Assembly: GCA_005784505.1 (NCBI GenBank)
Contig: VCAZ01000035.1
Coordinates: forward strand, 3,011,001 to 3,075,000
Source: Bagarius yarrelli
Taxonomy: Eukaryota; Chordata; Actinopteri; Siluriformes; Sisoridae
DNA length: 64,000 nucleotides
Direction: 5' to 3'
In this document: positions 26,215 to 32,954 of the stretch, piece by piece
How the letters are laid out: each line of letters begins with the position of its first letter
Position numbering within the stretch: position 1 is the stretch's first letter
Notes under the pieces: model-generated
Told to the model about the DNA's origin: nothing
The model's database searches: none
Seen by the model: only the letters and a program-made list of their open reading frames with translations
Position numbers and translations under genes: made by a program

Positions 26215-29200
26215 AAATATCCCCCCAATGTAAATTATCTTAAATGTAAACATTTTGATAGAATTCATGTAATAGGTAGATATTCATGTATTCAGTTTTC
26301 TTTCTGTCCTCAGTGGATGATTACAAAGCAGTGACATTAGAGACTCCTTAAAACACTGGTGTTTTTCATTTTTGTCTTATTTTAATGTGACCACATAAGT
26401 TTTAATAAAGAGTTACTGTACATAAAGTTTCTGTTAAAAATCGTTACGAAAACAAAAAATCATGACAAGTGCATTAATTTAAACCTGTGATTTAAATAAC
26501 ATTTACATATAGAAAATTATTTTGCACTTTATTCAGTGCATTTTTTATGTAACTTATGTAAACAAATACACTACTTTTAGTCCATTTTAATGTAACTTTT
26601 ATATAAAAAAAGGAATTGCACTTCTTTTAAACCTTTTTTAAATGCAACTTTAACATATAAAAAAAGAAATTGCACTACTTTTAGTAGTAACTCATATAAA
26701 AACAAAGAAATTACATTTCTTTTAGTCCTTTTTTTATTGTTAGTACTTATATATAAAAAAATTGCACTTTTTGTTTTTTTTATGTAACTGTTATAAATAA
26801 AAAATTGCACTTCTTTTAGTCCTTTTTCATGTAACTTTTATATAAAAAAAGAAACTGCACTTCTTTTAGTCCTTTATGTTGTAAATTGAGATCTTTTTTT
26901 ATTATTTGGATCTAATGGAGAACTGAGTTTTACCTGTTAGATGGAGTTCCAACACCATCTTGTGGTCAGATTTGTAAATTAGCTTAAATGTAAAATTATG
27001 ATCAAATTTTGTTCCTTATTCTACAAAAAAAGTGTTTTTTCCCCTCCGGTCATGTAATGGGTAAACATTTACCTTTTTTATTTTCTTCTTGTCTGTAGTT
27101 GATGGCTCTGGTGGCCAGCACTCTCGTGGACCTTGTTAAAAACTTGCGGGCCTTTGCTGGGATTCTGGTGGTGAGTATGAACCGCCATTTTCCAGTATTA
27201 TTAATGATGAGTTCTATATGCAGTGTAAATATTCTCTGTTCTCTGATTTAGGTGGTGTACTATGTGTATGCTGTGATTGGTATCTGGCTTTTCCAAGGAG
27301 CAATTACCCCCCCAGACTTAAGGTGGTGCATATACATCAACAACGTTAACAAAAAAAAACCTGTACTTGTTTTATAAAACTACGTTACAGTGCTATATAA
27401 TTAAAAAGGTGTCAGAACAGTCAGAACCTTTTAGGGGTTTGGAACATATAGTGCTAAACTACAGTGAAAATAATCACTAAATAGGTTTACACAATTAGTG
27501 TTGACTAGATATTAGATATTTTCTATATTTTCGTAAACACAAACTGCAGATCTGACTATTAACAGGTAAGAAAAACTGGTAGCTCAGAGGTTAAAGTGTC
27601 AGACTGTTGATTAAAAGATCAAAGATTTATGACTGGTGTAATGGGTCAAGGCGGTGGCACTCACATGCGCAAATGCTCTCCGGCGACCCGGGTTTGATTC
27701 TGGCTCGGGTCCTTTCCGGTCCCATCCCTCCCTCTCTTTCTTTCTCTCTCTGTCTCTCTCTTTATCTCCACTATTTAATTTTATAAATGAAGGCAAAATG
27801 CGCAAAAAATATCTTTAAAAAAAAAAAAAGATTTCATTCACAGCACCACCAAGCTACTACTGCTGGGCTCCCGAGCAAGGCCCTTAACCCGTAATTGCAG
27901 AGTTTGATAAAGATATTACATACAAGCCTAATAATTAGGGCTGTACTATATTGTGATTGATTTTTTTTATTGCAATAGTGATGCTGAAACAATATATTGT
28001 GCAGCCCTAATAATAATCATACATATGCGTTTGAGAATAATATCACCTGTCCATAACACATACCGTACATAAGAGTCATGATGGGCTTTAGAGTGACTGT
28101 TGTGTACAGTATGTGTAAGCATTAAAGAGCGACTACATCCTACAGTTTCAGTTACAGGTACAGTGATGCCATGACTTATGAGTTTAATTGGTTCCGTGAC
28201 GAAGCTCGTAACTCAAATTACTCGAATTTCAACTAAATTTTTTGATTGAAATGAATCGAAAGGTTGGTTATTAGATTAGATTGGATTCAACTTTATTGTC
28301 ATTGTGCAGTGTACATGTACAGAGCCAATAAAATGCAGCTAGCATCTAACCAGAATATTGTGTGAAAACAATAGAATAGGTTGTACTGGAATAAACTGGT
28401 TTTATTAAGTATAATGTACAGCATTTACCTTGGAGATCAGACGACTCCACTTGCTAACACACATGCCTGACTAGCTATCGAGTGAGACACGGGATGCTGG
28501 GCGGATGTTTACTGTAACGTTCGCTATGCTAACTAGCGGTTGGGTGTCTGAAGTTGGCCTGTAGGCCAAATTTTAGCTCGCAACTTAGAGCAAAAAACTG
28601 GCTAAGAGACGACTCTTATCTCGAAAAACTCGTTCGTTGGGACACTCATACGTCAAAGCTACCACTGTATTCTATTTTTTTTCATTCGTTACAGTGTGGC
28701 CAACTCGAGTAGTGAGAATGGTACCTCTAATTTCACCATGGAATGTGGCTCGTATGAACAGCTCCAGTATTGGCCAAACAACTTTGATGACTTTGCTGTA
28801 AGTATTTCTCTCCTCAAGTAATATTCAGTACATGGTTCAATCATTAACAGCCCATAATATCTTTCCTTACTGGTCTTTCAGTCGTCTCTGGTTCTGCTGT
28901 ATGACGTGATGGTGGTAAATAACTGGCAGGTGTTTATGGATGCTTACACGAGATACACCACCGAGTAAGTCAACTGCTCCGGAAGCTATAATGTTATTTG
29001 GTTGTACCTACAACATGCTTTTTTTGCATAATTACTTATTTAAATCCTGCTTGTCTTCAGGTGGTCAAAGGTGTATTTTGTATCCTGGTGGTTCACCTCA
29101 TCTGTCATGTGGGTTAATCTGTTTGTGGCACTCATTTTGGAGGTAGGAAATGTTGCCTAATTCCTTCTGGGTTTCAGTACTGGCAGTTTATAGCTTATAT

Positions 29201-29955
29201 AAGCTTTAAAGTCATTTATAGGATGGGGTTAATGATTTGTTTGTGGGAAAGTGTTTTTACAGGGCTGGTCGAAGAGAAACACTCTCTGGTCTCAGTGGAT
29301 GGGATCTATCTGTCTGTCTGTCTGTCTGTCTGTCATCTGTCTGTCTGTCAGTCTATATCGTCTGTCTATCTATCTAGTCTATCTGTTGAGGAGAAACACT
29401 CTGGTCTCAGTGGATGGGGATCTATCTATCTATCTGTCTGTCTGTCTGTCTGTCTGTCTCTGTCTGTCTATATCGTCTGTCTATCTAGTCTATCTGTTGA
29501 GGAGAAACACTCTCTGGTCTCAGTGGATGGGGATCTATCTATCTATCTGTCTGTCTGACGTCTGTCTGTCTGTCTATATCATCTGTCTGTCTATCTGTCT
29601 GTCTGTCTGTCTGTCTGTCTGTCATCTGTCTGTCTATCTATCTATCTGTCTGTCTGTCTGTCTGTCTGTCATCTGTCTGTCTGTCAGTCTATATCGTCTG
29701 TCTATCTATCTAGTCTATCTGTTGAGGAGAAACACTCTGGTCTCAGTGGATGGGGATCTATCTATCTATCTGTCTGTCTGTCGTCTTTCTGTCTGTCTAT
29801 ATCGTCTGTCTGTCTATCTCGTCTGTCTGTCTATCTGTCTGTCTGTCTGTCGTCTGTCTGTCTGTCAGTCTATATCGTCTGTCTATCTATCTAGTCTATC
29901 TGTTGAGGAGAAACACTCTCTGGTCTCAGTGGATGGGGATCTATGTATCTATCTA

Positions 29956-29992
<37 letters not shown>

Positions 29993-30165
29993 ATCGTCTG
30001 TCTATCTAGTCTATCTGTTGAGGAGAAACACTCTCTGGTCTCAGTGGATAGGGATTTATCTATCTATCTGTCTGTCTGTCTGTCTGTCTATCTATCGTCT
30101 GTCTATCTATCTAGTCTATCTGTCGAGGAGAAACACTCTGGTCTCAGTGGATGGGGATCTGTCTT

Positions 30166-30221
<56 letters not shown>

Positions 30222-31389
30222 AGCTTCTGCTTATATGCTGTGCGTAATGACATTTACGTTTTAACCTTCTAGAACTTCACTTATAAATATGATAAAAGTC
30301 ATGCGTTGAGTGTTTCGGATGTGGAGAGAAGAAGCTATGAGACCACAGTGCAGGTTATGTTCAGGTAAAACCCATTTCTCATCCACTTTTTATTCATTTG
30401 CATGGAGAAAAATTAATACAGTTACATTTTTGCTAGATATTTTCCAGCTACCCTATGATATTTATAAACTGATTAAAATTAAACATGTTCAGCAAATTTC
30501 AGTTTGTTTAGTTAAATATCACATAGATTGGACCGACTGATCTCAAAAAATATAAACAATAAGAAATAAGAAAGTATAAAAAAAAATGTGAGAATGTTAG
30601 AAAAACTCCTTTATTCATATAAATAATGAATATTGCAATAGGATGTACTGGAATAAAACTGGTTTTATTAAGTATAATGTACAGCATTTACCTTGGAGAT
30701 CAGATGACTCCACTTGCTAACGCGCAGGTCTGATTAGCTATCGAATGAGACACGGGTTGCTGGGTGGATTATTTATTTTAACCACTATAGATGTGTTAAT
30801 TAAATATATTTGTTAGTAATGGAACCCCCCCACAAAAATAAAGAACTAGCGGGTGGGTGTCTGGAGCTAGCTCGCAAGCCGAATTTTAGCTCTCAACGCA
30901 AGCAAAAAACGTCTGAGGGACGTATCTCCAAAAACTTGTAAATCAAAGTACGACTGTATTGGTTAAAAAACTCTTCTTTTTACATAGTTTATCTTATTTT
31001 ATGTTGCTGCTTAGTGATGGATTAGTTAGTTACTAGTTACTCCTATAGCAATAATATCACCAAAAAGCTGTTGTTTGGTATATAGAAAAGTTGCATATAC
31101 AAAATGATAATAATTAGCTGAAAATTCCATCTTTATTAGTTATTCTTAAGGTTTGGAGAATTGAAGTATGTTGCACATTTTTTCCCCTGACCTGCTGCTC
31201 ATCACTGCACTGATTTACCTTCTTAAACGATTTTTTTTTTTTGCTTGCCTGACTTCTGATTCTCCCACTTCCTGTTTCCTCTCCAGAGACCAAATCCAGG
31301 AACCCACCCTAGAGGATGTAGAAAATCATCTCCAGTGTCTTCCACATCTCCATCTCCCTCGCTGGTCACTACAGTCACACAGTCCTTAA
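8305..31389 (+). CDS. tpcn2: TPCN2, two-pore channel 2 (lysosomal cation channel), complete coding region
   Basis: 25 coding exons: 8305-8443, 13078-13133, 13234-13310, 14162-14339, 15032-15148, 15279-15385, 16021-16093, 16758-16857, 19895-19960, 20065-20129, 20218-20324, 22117-22198, 22550-22636, 22759-22878, 23901-23960, 25193-25321, 25433-25482, 25589-25688, 27099-27170, 27252-27322, 28695-28797, 28882-28964, 29061-29142, 30273-30364, 31287-31389. Total 2319 nt, 772 residues; human TPC2 is 752. Every junction is GT-AG and keeps frame. TPC2 is a dimeric channel of late endosomes and lysosomes with two six-helix repeats per subunit, passing Na+ (PI(3,5)P2-activated) and Ca2+ (NAADP-linked). 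Diagnostic strings are QAAVFIEDAVQYRSINH, PWEPPCGLTEAIE, LVLLTTANNPDV, MLIVFRFLRIIP and VVNNWQVFMDAY. The start is chosen because METQPLLSE matches the N-terminal dileucine region of TPC2 and the first exon splices in phase. It looks intact and functional. Confidence 0.96.
8920..9070 (+). mobile_element. Degenerate Tc1-like fragment, sibling of 480-760
   Basis: CCCTGACTCTGACTCAACCCC and GGGCCCACACACTTTGG match the 660-730 stretch in the same order. It lies in TPCN2 intron 1 and no frame is kept. Confidence 0.35.
9181..9870. repeat. Tandem array, about five copies of a 134-bp unit (TPCN2 intron 1)
   Basis: TATGTGAAATACAGTACATG recurs at 9181, 9315, 9449, 9583, 9716 and 9843, giving spacings of 134, 134, 134, 133 and 127. 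Each unit also holds CCTACTACTTCTGCCCGT and GTATGCATACTTCCATACTG. Dispersed relatives sit at 7570-7790, 21030-21170 and 52250-52620. Confidence 0.9.
10088..10102. promoter_or_regulatory. Overlapping double CACGTGAC E-box in TPCN2 intron 1
   Basis: Two CACGTGAC motifs share one base (10088-10095 and 10095-10102). CACGTGAC is most of the CLEAR element (GTCACGTGAC) bound by TFEB/TFE3 in lysosomal genes, and TPCN2 is a lysosomal gene. The site may instead belong to a dispersed repeat, since a related segment at about 52385-52435 also holds ACACGTGAC. Confidence 0.3.
10792..10962 (+). mobile_element. tRNA-derived SINE, family A
   Basis: GGTGGTGCAGTGGTTAAGG, GGGTTCGATTCCCAGCACCA, then CCCTTAACCCCCAATTGC and a shortened tail ending GCTGTAAATGTAAAC. 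Confidence 0.8.
11442..11527 (+). mobile_element. tRNA-derived SINE, family A, 5' part only
   Basis: GAGGAAGTGGTGGCTTAGTG through TTTGATTTCCAGCACCAC; the body and tail after the box B region are missing. Confidence 0.7.
11868..11960. mobile_element. Palindromic ATATCGGCCGATATATCG MITE fragment
   Basis: A self-complementary ATATCGGCCGATATATCG core followed by TATTGGTATCGGCATCGG and TATCGGTCGGACTC. This resembles the ends of fish hAT-type MITEs, but no flanking duplication could be found. Confidence 0.4.
12018..12153 (+). mobile_element. tRNA-derived SINE, family A, tail-deleted
   Basis: GGGGTTAAGGTGTCGGACTG and GGGTTCGAATTCCAGCACCA, then CACTGCTGGGCCCCTTACC and a short ATAAATGTAAAT end. Confidence 0.75.
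12570..12856 (-). mobile_element. V-SINE-like element, near full length, minus strand
   Basis: On the + strand it runs GGGGTCACAGGGATCTGCTG, CTGGACAGGTCACCAGTCC, ACATACATGTTTTTGGACTG, GGAGGAACCCGGAG, then GAATCGAACCCGGGACC. Read on the minus strand this gives a tRNA-like head, the conserved GTTTCCTCC-type core and a LINE-like tail. Dispersed copies are at 19490, 22240 and 46018. Confidence 0.75.
13078..20129 (+). CDS. tpcn2: TPCN2 exons 2-10: first six-helix repeat, PI(3,5)P2 site and filter I
   Basis: Residues 47-326. S1 is about 94-107, S2 about 133-149, S3 about 165-178, S4 and S4-S5 linker 190-225, S5 about 226-243, pore helix and filter about 264-283, S6 about 292-320. The linker keeps lysines K210, K211 and K214 in LMKKTLKCIKR, equivalent to the human cluster (K203, K204, K207) that binds PI(3,5)P2. 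Filter I reads TTANNPD as in other vertebrate TPC2 proteins. Large introns 3 (13311-14161) and 8 (16858-19894) carry repeats but do not disturb the exons. Confidence 0.93.
13424..13734. mobile_element. 311-bp hAT MITE with exact 8-bp target duplication (TPCN2 intron 3)
   Basis: Ends TAGGGCTGTGT and ACGCAACCCTA are inverted repeats with few mismatches. It is flanked by ATCTATTG at 13416-13423 and again at 13735-13742. The interior is AT-rich with CGATA-type palindromes and no transposase. Confidence 0.88.
14127..14156. repeat. (GT)n microsatellite just before TPCN2 exon 4
   Basis: Interrupted GT run ending only a few bases before the exon 4 acceptor at 14161. It replaces the usual pyrimidine tract, so this acceptor is weak by eye; the exon itself is certain from homology. 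Confidence 0.8.
14360..14690. mobile_element. Composite of decayed tRNA-derived SINE pieces
   Basis: Forward GGTTGCAGGTCAAATTCCC at 14415-14440 and inverted GGCTTGAACCCCGACCCTCC at 14540-14565, then GCCATTAACCCTTAACTGCC and ATAAATGGCATAAATG. This suggests at least two overlapping insertions. Confidence 0.45.
15456..15715. mobile_element. MITE with GGGGCGGCCC / GGGGCGCCACCAG ends (TPCN2 intron 6)
   Basis: Shares CACGTTGTGTAACTGTTGTG, a central (GT)n and TGGGGCGCCACCAGA with the copy at 20395-20832. It is non-coding and its class is probably hAT by end sequence, but no target duplication was confirmed. Confidence 0.5.
15580..15617. repeat. (GT)19 microsatellite
   Basis: Perfect GT run inside the 15456 MITE. 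The sister copy at 20752-20769 has a shorter GT run at the same place. Confidence 0.95.
16231..16696. mobile_element. hAT (Charlie-like) non-autonomous element in TPCN2 intron 7
   Basis: Ends CAGTGGTTCCCAAACTGG and TTTGGGAACCACTG are inverted repeats typical of hAT elements. Flanks GTTTGACT and GTTTCATT match at 6 of 8 positions. The interior has a poly-G run (16251-16259) and a GT run (16275-16303); no transposase is left. Confidence 0.75.
17119..17562. mobile_element. Mariner-like non-autonomous element, copy 1 (TPCN2 intron 8)
   Basis: Left end CCGGTGCCTTGACGG, then TGACGGAGCTCGTAACTC; right end CGTATGTCAAAGATACCACT followed by GTA. The better kept copy at 28159-28670 shows CAGTG/CACTG ends flanked by TA, the Tc1/mariner signature. 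Confidence 0.6.
17667..17745 (+). mobile_element. SINE family A, 3' half
   Basis: ACCAAGCTGCTATTGCTGGG and CCTCAATCACTCAGTTGG only, abutting the inverted SINE copy that follows. Confidence 0.65.
17752..17917 (-). mobile_element. tRNA-derived SINE, family A, minus strand
   Basis: Starts on the + strand with TTTACAGCATTTAGCAGACG and TTATCCGGAGCGACTTAC, ends with ACGCCACCACTTCCCC. It faces the partial copy at 17667, giving a head-to-head pair. Confidence 0.8.
18035..18212 (+). mobile_element. tRNA-derived SINE, family B
   Basis: GAGTTTAAGCCCCACCACC, CTGTTGGGTCCTTAAGCAA, GTGCTGTATCATAGTTGACC and a terminal GATATGCGAAGAAATAAAAT, which is probably the true 3' end of this family. Confidence 0.65.
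18231..18419. repeat. Compound tetranucleotide array (CTAT)n-(CCAT)n-(CCAG)n
   Basis: About 50 bp of CTAT units, about 110 bp of CCAT units, then about 28 bp of CCAG units. Stepwise single-base changes of the unit suggest successive expansions. It is read as a poly-SIHP frame only by chance. Confidence 0.95.
19298..19470 (-). mobile_element. tRNA-derived SINE, family A, minus strand
   Basis: TTTACATTTACAGCATTTGA, TTATCCAGAGCGACTTAC, then CGAACCCCGATCTTCC and CAACACCTTAACCACTGC. Confidence 0.8.
19490..19632 (-). mobile_element. V-SINE-like element, tRNA end only, minus strand
   Basis: GAACATGCAAACTTCACACA, then GAAATCGAACCCGGGCC and AGTGCTAACCACTAAGCCAC. It follows the 19298 SINE directly. 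The LINE-like tail is missing. Confidence 0.7.
20218..22636 (+). CDS. tpcn2: TPCN2 exons 11-13: cytosolic linker between the two repeats
   Basis: Residues 327-418: basic helix MSVQASILRRRLGIRAAFK, a short acidic/His segment (SYDDHPDDH), then helical segments ending in FNELDKEHIKE. In TPC structures this linker holds EF-hand-like helices; here DGFIDGDAFQRLFNELD resembles one but has no convincing full calcium loop. Exon 11 ends in phase 2 and exon 12 restores V362. Intron 11 (20325-22116) holds a full hAT-type element. Confidence 0.9.
20395..20832. mobile_element. MITE, sister of 15456 copy (TPCN2 intron 11)
   Basis: CAGCACCCAGGGCGACCCG at the left and AGGGCGCCACCAGATCCTGG at the right, with GTTGTGTAACTGTTGTGTGA inside. 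It is about 170 bp longer than the intron 6 copy, so that one is internally deleted. Confidence 0.5.
21278..22013. mobile_element. 736-bp hAT element with exact 8-bp target duplication (TPCN2 intron 11)
   Basis: Ends TAGGGGTGTGATGAGA and TCTCGTCACACTCCTA are near-perfect inverted repeats. It is flanked by TTATATAC at 21270-21277 and 22014-22021. Inside is a four-copy 15-bp run (CATCTTCTATCGTTA) at 21887-21945. There is no intact transposase, so it is non-autonomous or decayed. Confidence 0.9.
22240..22498 (+). mobile_element. V-SINE-like element, plus strand, 5' truncated (TPCN2 intron 12)
   Basis: TGCCTGTGCTTGCGTGGG, CCGGTTTCCTCCCACAGTCC, TGATGGACTGGCGACCTGTC, GACCCCGAATTAGGG, then GATGAATGAATG. 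The tRNA-like head is missing, as expected for a reverse-transcription stop. Confidence 0.8.
22759..29142 (+). CDS. tpcn2: TPCN2 exons 14-23: second six-helix repeat, S4 and filter II
   Basis: Residues 419-708. S4 of repeat II reads RLVNMLIVFRFLRIIP, with I559 followed by R562 and R565. In human TPC2 the same isoleucine (I551) replaces the arginine that makes TPC1 voltage-dependent, so this channel is predicted to be voltage-insensitive. Filter II reads MVVNNWQVF (N666, N667), the asparagine pair tied to Na+ selectivity in TPCs. The luminal pore turret has three N-glycosylation sequons: N622-S-S, N627-G-T and N631-F-T. Exon 17 is the shortest (50 nt) but fits in phase. Confidence 0.93.
23060..23210. 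mobile_element. Possible MITE end GGCCGCGTTTACACTGCAGG
   Basis: GGCCGCGTTTACACTGCAGG is a typical fish MITE terminus. A weak inverted counterpart (TGCATTTACACT) lies near 23177. The call is tentative. Confidence 0.3.
23385..23620 (+). mobile_element. Non-LTR retrotransposon fragment (C-terminal RT ORF) in TPCN2 intron 14
   Basis: Reads RLRWFGQVQRRDSEYIGRRM then LEIKLPGRR and RGRPERGYMDF with one or two breaks. This is the usual C-terminal end of a fish LINE-type polyprotein. It is dead and 5' truncated. Confidence 0.65.
23644..23818 (+). mobile_element. tRNA-derived SINE, family A (full)
   Basis: GTGGCTTAGTGGTTAAGGTG, GGTTCGATTCCCAGCTCTAC, CTGCTGGGCCCCTGAGCAAG, then GTCGCTCTGGATAAGGACGA and a TGCTGTAAATGCATG end. 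The part between box A and box B is shortened. Confidence 0.85.
24674..24872 (-). mobile_element. tRNA-derived SINE, family A, minus strand (full)
   Basis: ACATTTGGCAGACGTCCTTA, CCAGAGCGACTTATTT, TTGCTCAGGGGCCCAGCAGT, GGAATCGAACCCTGATC and CTTCAACTTCCCC, in TPCN2 intron 15. Confidence 0.85.
26181..26211. repeat. (C)31 homopolymer
   Basis: An uninterrupted run of 31 C, followed after a short AT stretch by CCCCCC at 26221-26226. The minus strand is poly-G and could form a quadruplex. The length may be an assembly estimate. Confidence 0.9.
26540..26885. repeat. AT-rich tandem array, roughly 50-bp unit
   Basis: TTGCACTTCTTTTAGTCC followed by TTTTTTATGTAAC and TTTTATATAAAAAAAGAAA recurs about six times with indels. 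It lies in TPCN2 intron 18. Confidence 0.75.
27566..27915 (+). mobile_element. SINE family A split by a later SINE insertion (TPCN2 intron 20)
   Basis: The head at 27568-27628 (GTAGCTCAGAGGTTAAAGTG, ATTAAAAGATCAAAGATTT) continues at 27835 with CATTCACAGCACCACCAAGC and CTGCTGGGCTCCCGAGCAAG. The inner block is a different SINE. Confidence 0.8.
27629..27826 (+). mobile_element. tRNA-derived SINE, family C, inserted inside a family A SINE
   Basis: GGCGACCCGGGTTTGATTCT (box B), GGGTCCTTTCCGGTCCCATC, a CT-rich stretch, then GAAGGCAAAATGCGC and a poly-A tail. Target duplication AAAGATTT lies at 27621-27628 and 27827-27834. It is therefore younger than the host SINE. Confidence 0.85.
27936..28009. 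mobile_element. 74-bp mini hAT MITE (TPCN2 intron 20)
   Basis: TAGGGCTGTAC at one end and GTGCAGCCCTA at the other, flanked by CTAATAAT (27928-27935) and ATAATAAT (28010-28017), 7 of 8 alike. It shares ends with the 13424 element but is only 74 bp, so little more than two inverted repeats remain. Confidence 0.85.
28159..28670. mobile_element. Mariner-like non-autonomous element, copy 2, with an internal insert (TPCN2 intron 20)
   Basis: TACAGTGATGCCATGAC at the left and AAAGCTACCACTGTA at the right, i.e. CAGTG/CACTG ends with TA on both sides. Compared with 17119 it carries extra sequence at about 28270-28385 (GATTCAACTTTATTGTCATT). Confidence 0.7.
29267..30222. repeat. Compound (TCTG)n/(TCTA)n minisatellite with a 37-bp spacer motif (TPCN2 intron 23)
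   Basis: Blocks of TCTG and TCTA units are broken up by a conserved phrase, GAGAAACACTCT then GGTCTCAGTGGATGGGGATC, at about 29272, 29391, 29501, 29728, 29908, 30022 and 30127. Before each phrase stands TATCGTCTGTCTATC. A pure TCTA run ends the array at 30222, only 50 bp from exon 24. The long LSVCLSVC frames are artefacts. Confidence 0.95.
30273..31389 (+). CDS. tpcn2: TPCN2 exons 24-25: C-terminal tail and stop
   Basis: Residues 709-772. NFTYKYDKSHALSVSD follows S6, then helical YETTVQVMFRDQIQEPTLEDVENHLQ-type sequence like the human C-terminal helix region, ending in a short PRWSLQSHSP tail. The stop TAA is at 31387-31389. Exon 25 is preceded by a good polypyrimidine tract and CAG. No clear poly(A) signal can be fixed; the 3' UTR probably runs into 31390-32000. 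Confidence 0.88.
30640..30959. mobile_element. Mariner-like element, copy 3, 5' truncated (TPCN2 intron 24)
   Basis: GTACTGGAATAAAACTGG, TACAGCATTTACCTTGGAG, CGAATGAGACACGGG and the right end CAAAGTACGACTGTA match copies 1 and 2. The left third is missing. Confidence 0.6.
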
Positions 31390-31960
31390 CTGCAGCCTCA
31401 CACACACACAGACACACACACATACACACCTGCTGCTCTGTTTACATATGACAACAATCCCGTCTGGAAATGGAGACTGTCATGATCTTGATATGGGGTT
31501 AGTAGAGAAGACGGTGCTGCTCTTTTTCTTGAGCAAACGTGTAAAATGCCAGAGACGTTTCTTTTTTTAATCATTTTTAAGATGTTATTTATTTATTATT
31601 TAGTGTAAAACTAGAGTGTTTTTATTCGTGGTTATGATAAAGGGAAATGGTTTGAATTTTTTGATGAGTTTTTAACCCGCTAATGAATTCCATCCCGTCT
31701 GGACATAATTATTCAACTAAAACAGCTTTGTTTATATATCAGAAATCAACACAAATGTATAAGTGTTCTTGTGCCTTCATGTGACTTCTTCCCATTGTAA
31801 AATTTGTAATCCTAAGGAAAGCGGTGTCAGATTTGGTTATAAAACTCTAGAAGGCCCTCCTGTGCAGCATTGTTTGGCACCGCTTTTAATAGCTACTAAT
31901 TCTCACTCAACCAATCGTACGACTCAAACTCAGGCAGCAGATGCTGGTGGCATGGACGTT
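31390..31960 (+). other. Probable TPCN2 3' UTR and flank
   Basis: Non-repetitive AT-rich sequence after the TPCN2 stop, with a short CA-rich run at 31400-31430. It is the likely 3' UTR by position; no unambiguous AATAAA can be chosen. Confidence 0.35.
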
Positions 31961-31967
31961 CTAGTGG

Positions 31968-32135
31968 GAAAATGGTAGATCAGTGGAAGCTGGAAGATTT
32001 GGGTTTGATTAACAGCATCACCAAGTTGCCACTGCTGGGCCCCTGAGCAAGGCCCTTAACTCCGGAATTGCTCAGTTTTATAGAAGAAATAAATGTAAGG
32101 ACGTCTGGACAAATTCTGTGAATGTGAATTTCAGT
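31968..32135 (+). mobile_element. tRNA-derived SINE, family A, diverged
   Basis: GATTTGGGTTTGATTAACAG, then CACTGCTGGGCCCCTGAGCA and AGGCCCTTAACTCCGGAATT. The tail is shortened (AAGGACGTCTGGACAAATTC). Confidence 0.7.
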
Positions 32136-32954
32136 GTAAATGTAGTCCAGAATTTTAGGGTAAATATTTCACAAAGGATTTTATTCAGACTCTAATCAAT
32201 CTGATCTACTAGCAAGATTTTTGATGAAATTGGACTTTTTAGACATGTTTTTAGACATGATTTTTTTAGACATGTTTACAATATCTAGACTGATACCCCA
32301 TCCATGCTTTTAGAAATATGAGTCGATTACATGTTTTTTTGTGGTCTGTTATTTCCTGTTTGATTATGTTTGTCAAATTACTCATTTTTCCGTTTATTCT
32401 CACATCGTTATTAAGGTTATTCATTATTACATCACATACAGTGCAATTTTCACTCACTGAGTTTTTAAAGTTCTGAAATATCATCACTGGGTTGGTCTGT
32501 GTAGTGATTATTTTTTTTTTTTTTTTACATGACTTACGGTTCAGGTTTTTTTTTTAAAGAAATTTTTTCTCAATGTTTGTATGTTTTTAACAAACAAAAA
32601 ATGGTAAAAATGGATTTTTTTTTCTGAAATGTCGGTGAACATGTGAACGGGGTCACCACTTAATTTGTTAAAATGGCTATTTTCTCATCTCATTTTCTGC
32701 AGGAAGATTGAATTAAAAACATTTCGACATCATTTTATCGATCGGTATTTTTGCCTTCTCAAAGCAGGTGTACTTAATTTTGGAAAAAAACTTGTTCGAT
32801 TGCAGCACCAACAGCATCATCTGGTGGTTAGTTGAGTGAGTTACTGGTTAATTCTGTTTATTTCTTTGATGTTCGTTTGACTGCATAATCTTCATCTAGC
32901 CCATTTGTAGTGTATAAATAATAATCATAAAAAAGCATTGAACAACCAAAAAAA

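Larger units (their letters stand above)
26072..27000. repeat. Diverged internal duplications in TPCN2 intron 18
   Basis: ATTACAAAGCACTGATATTA (26076) recurs as ATTACAAAGCAGTGACATTA (26317), each followed by GAGACTCCTTAAA. GTTCCAACATCATGTTAC (26133) recurs as GTTCCAACACCATCTTGT (26946), each followed within 60 bp by a TAAATTA(T/G)CTTAAATGTAAA-type string. This suggests at least two rounds of local duplication. Confidence 0.6.

Noticed and set aside
29223..30272. Long frames of LSVCLSVC/SIYLSIYL type (up to 252 codons)
   Set aside because: They are translations of TCTG/TCTA tetranucleotide repeats inside TPCN2 intron 23; open in several frames at once.
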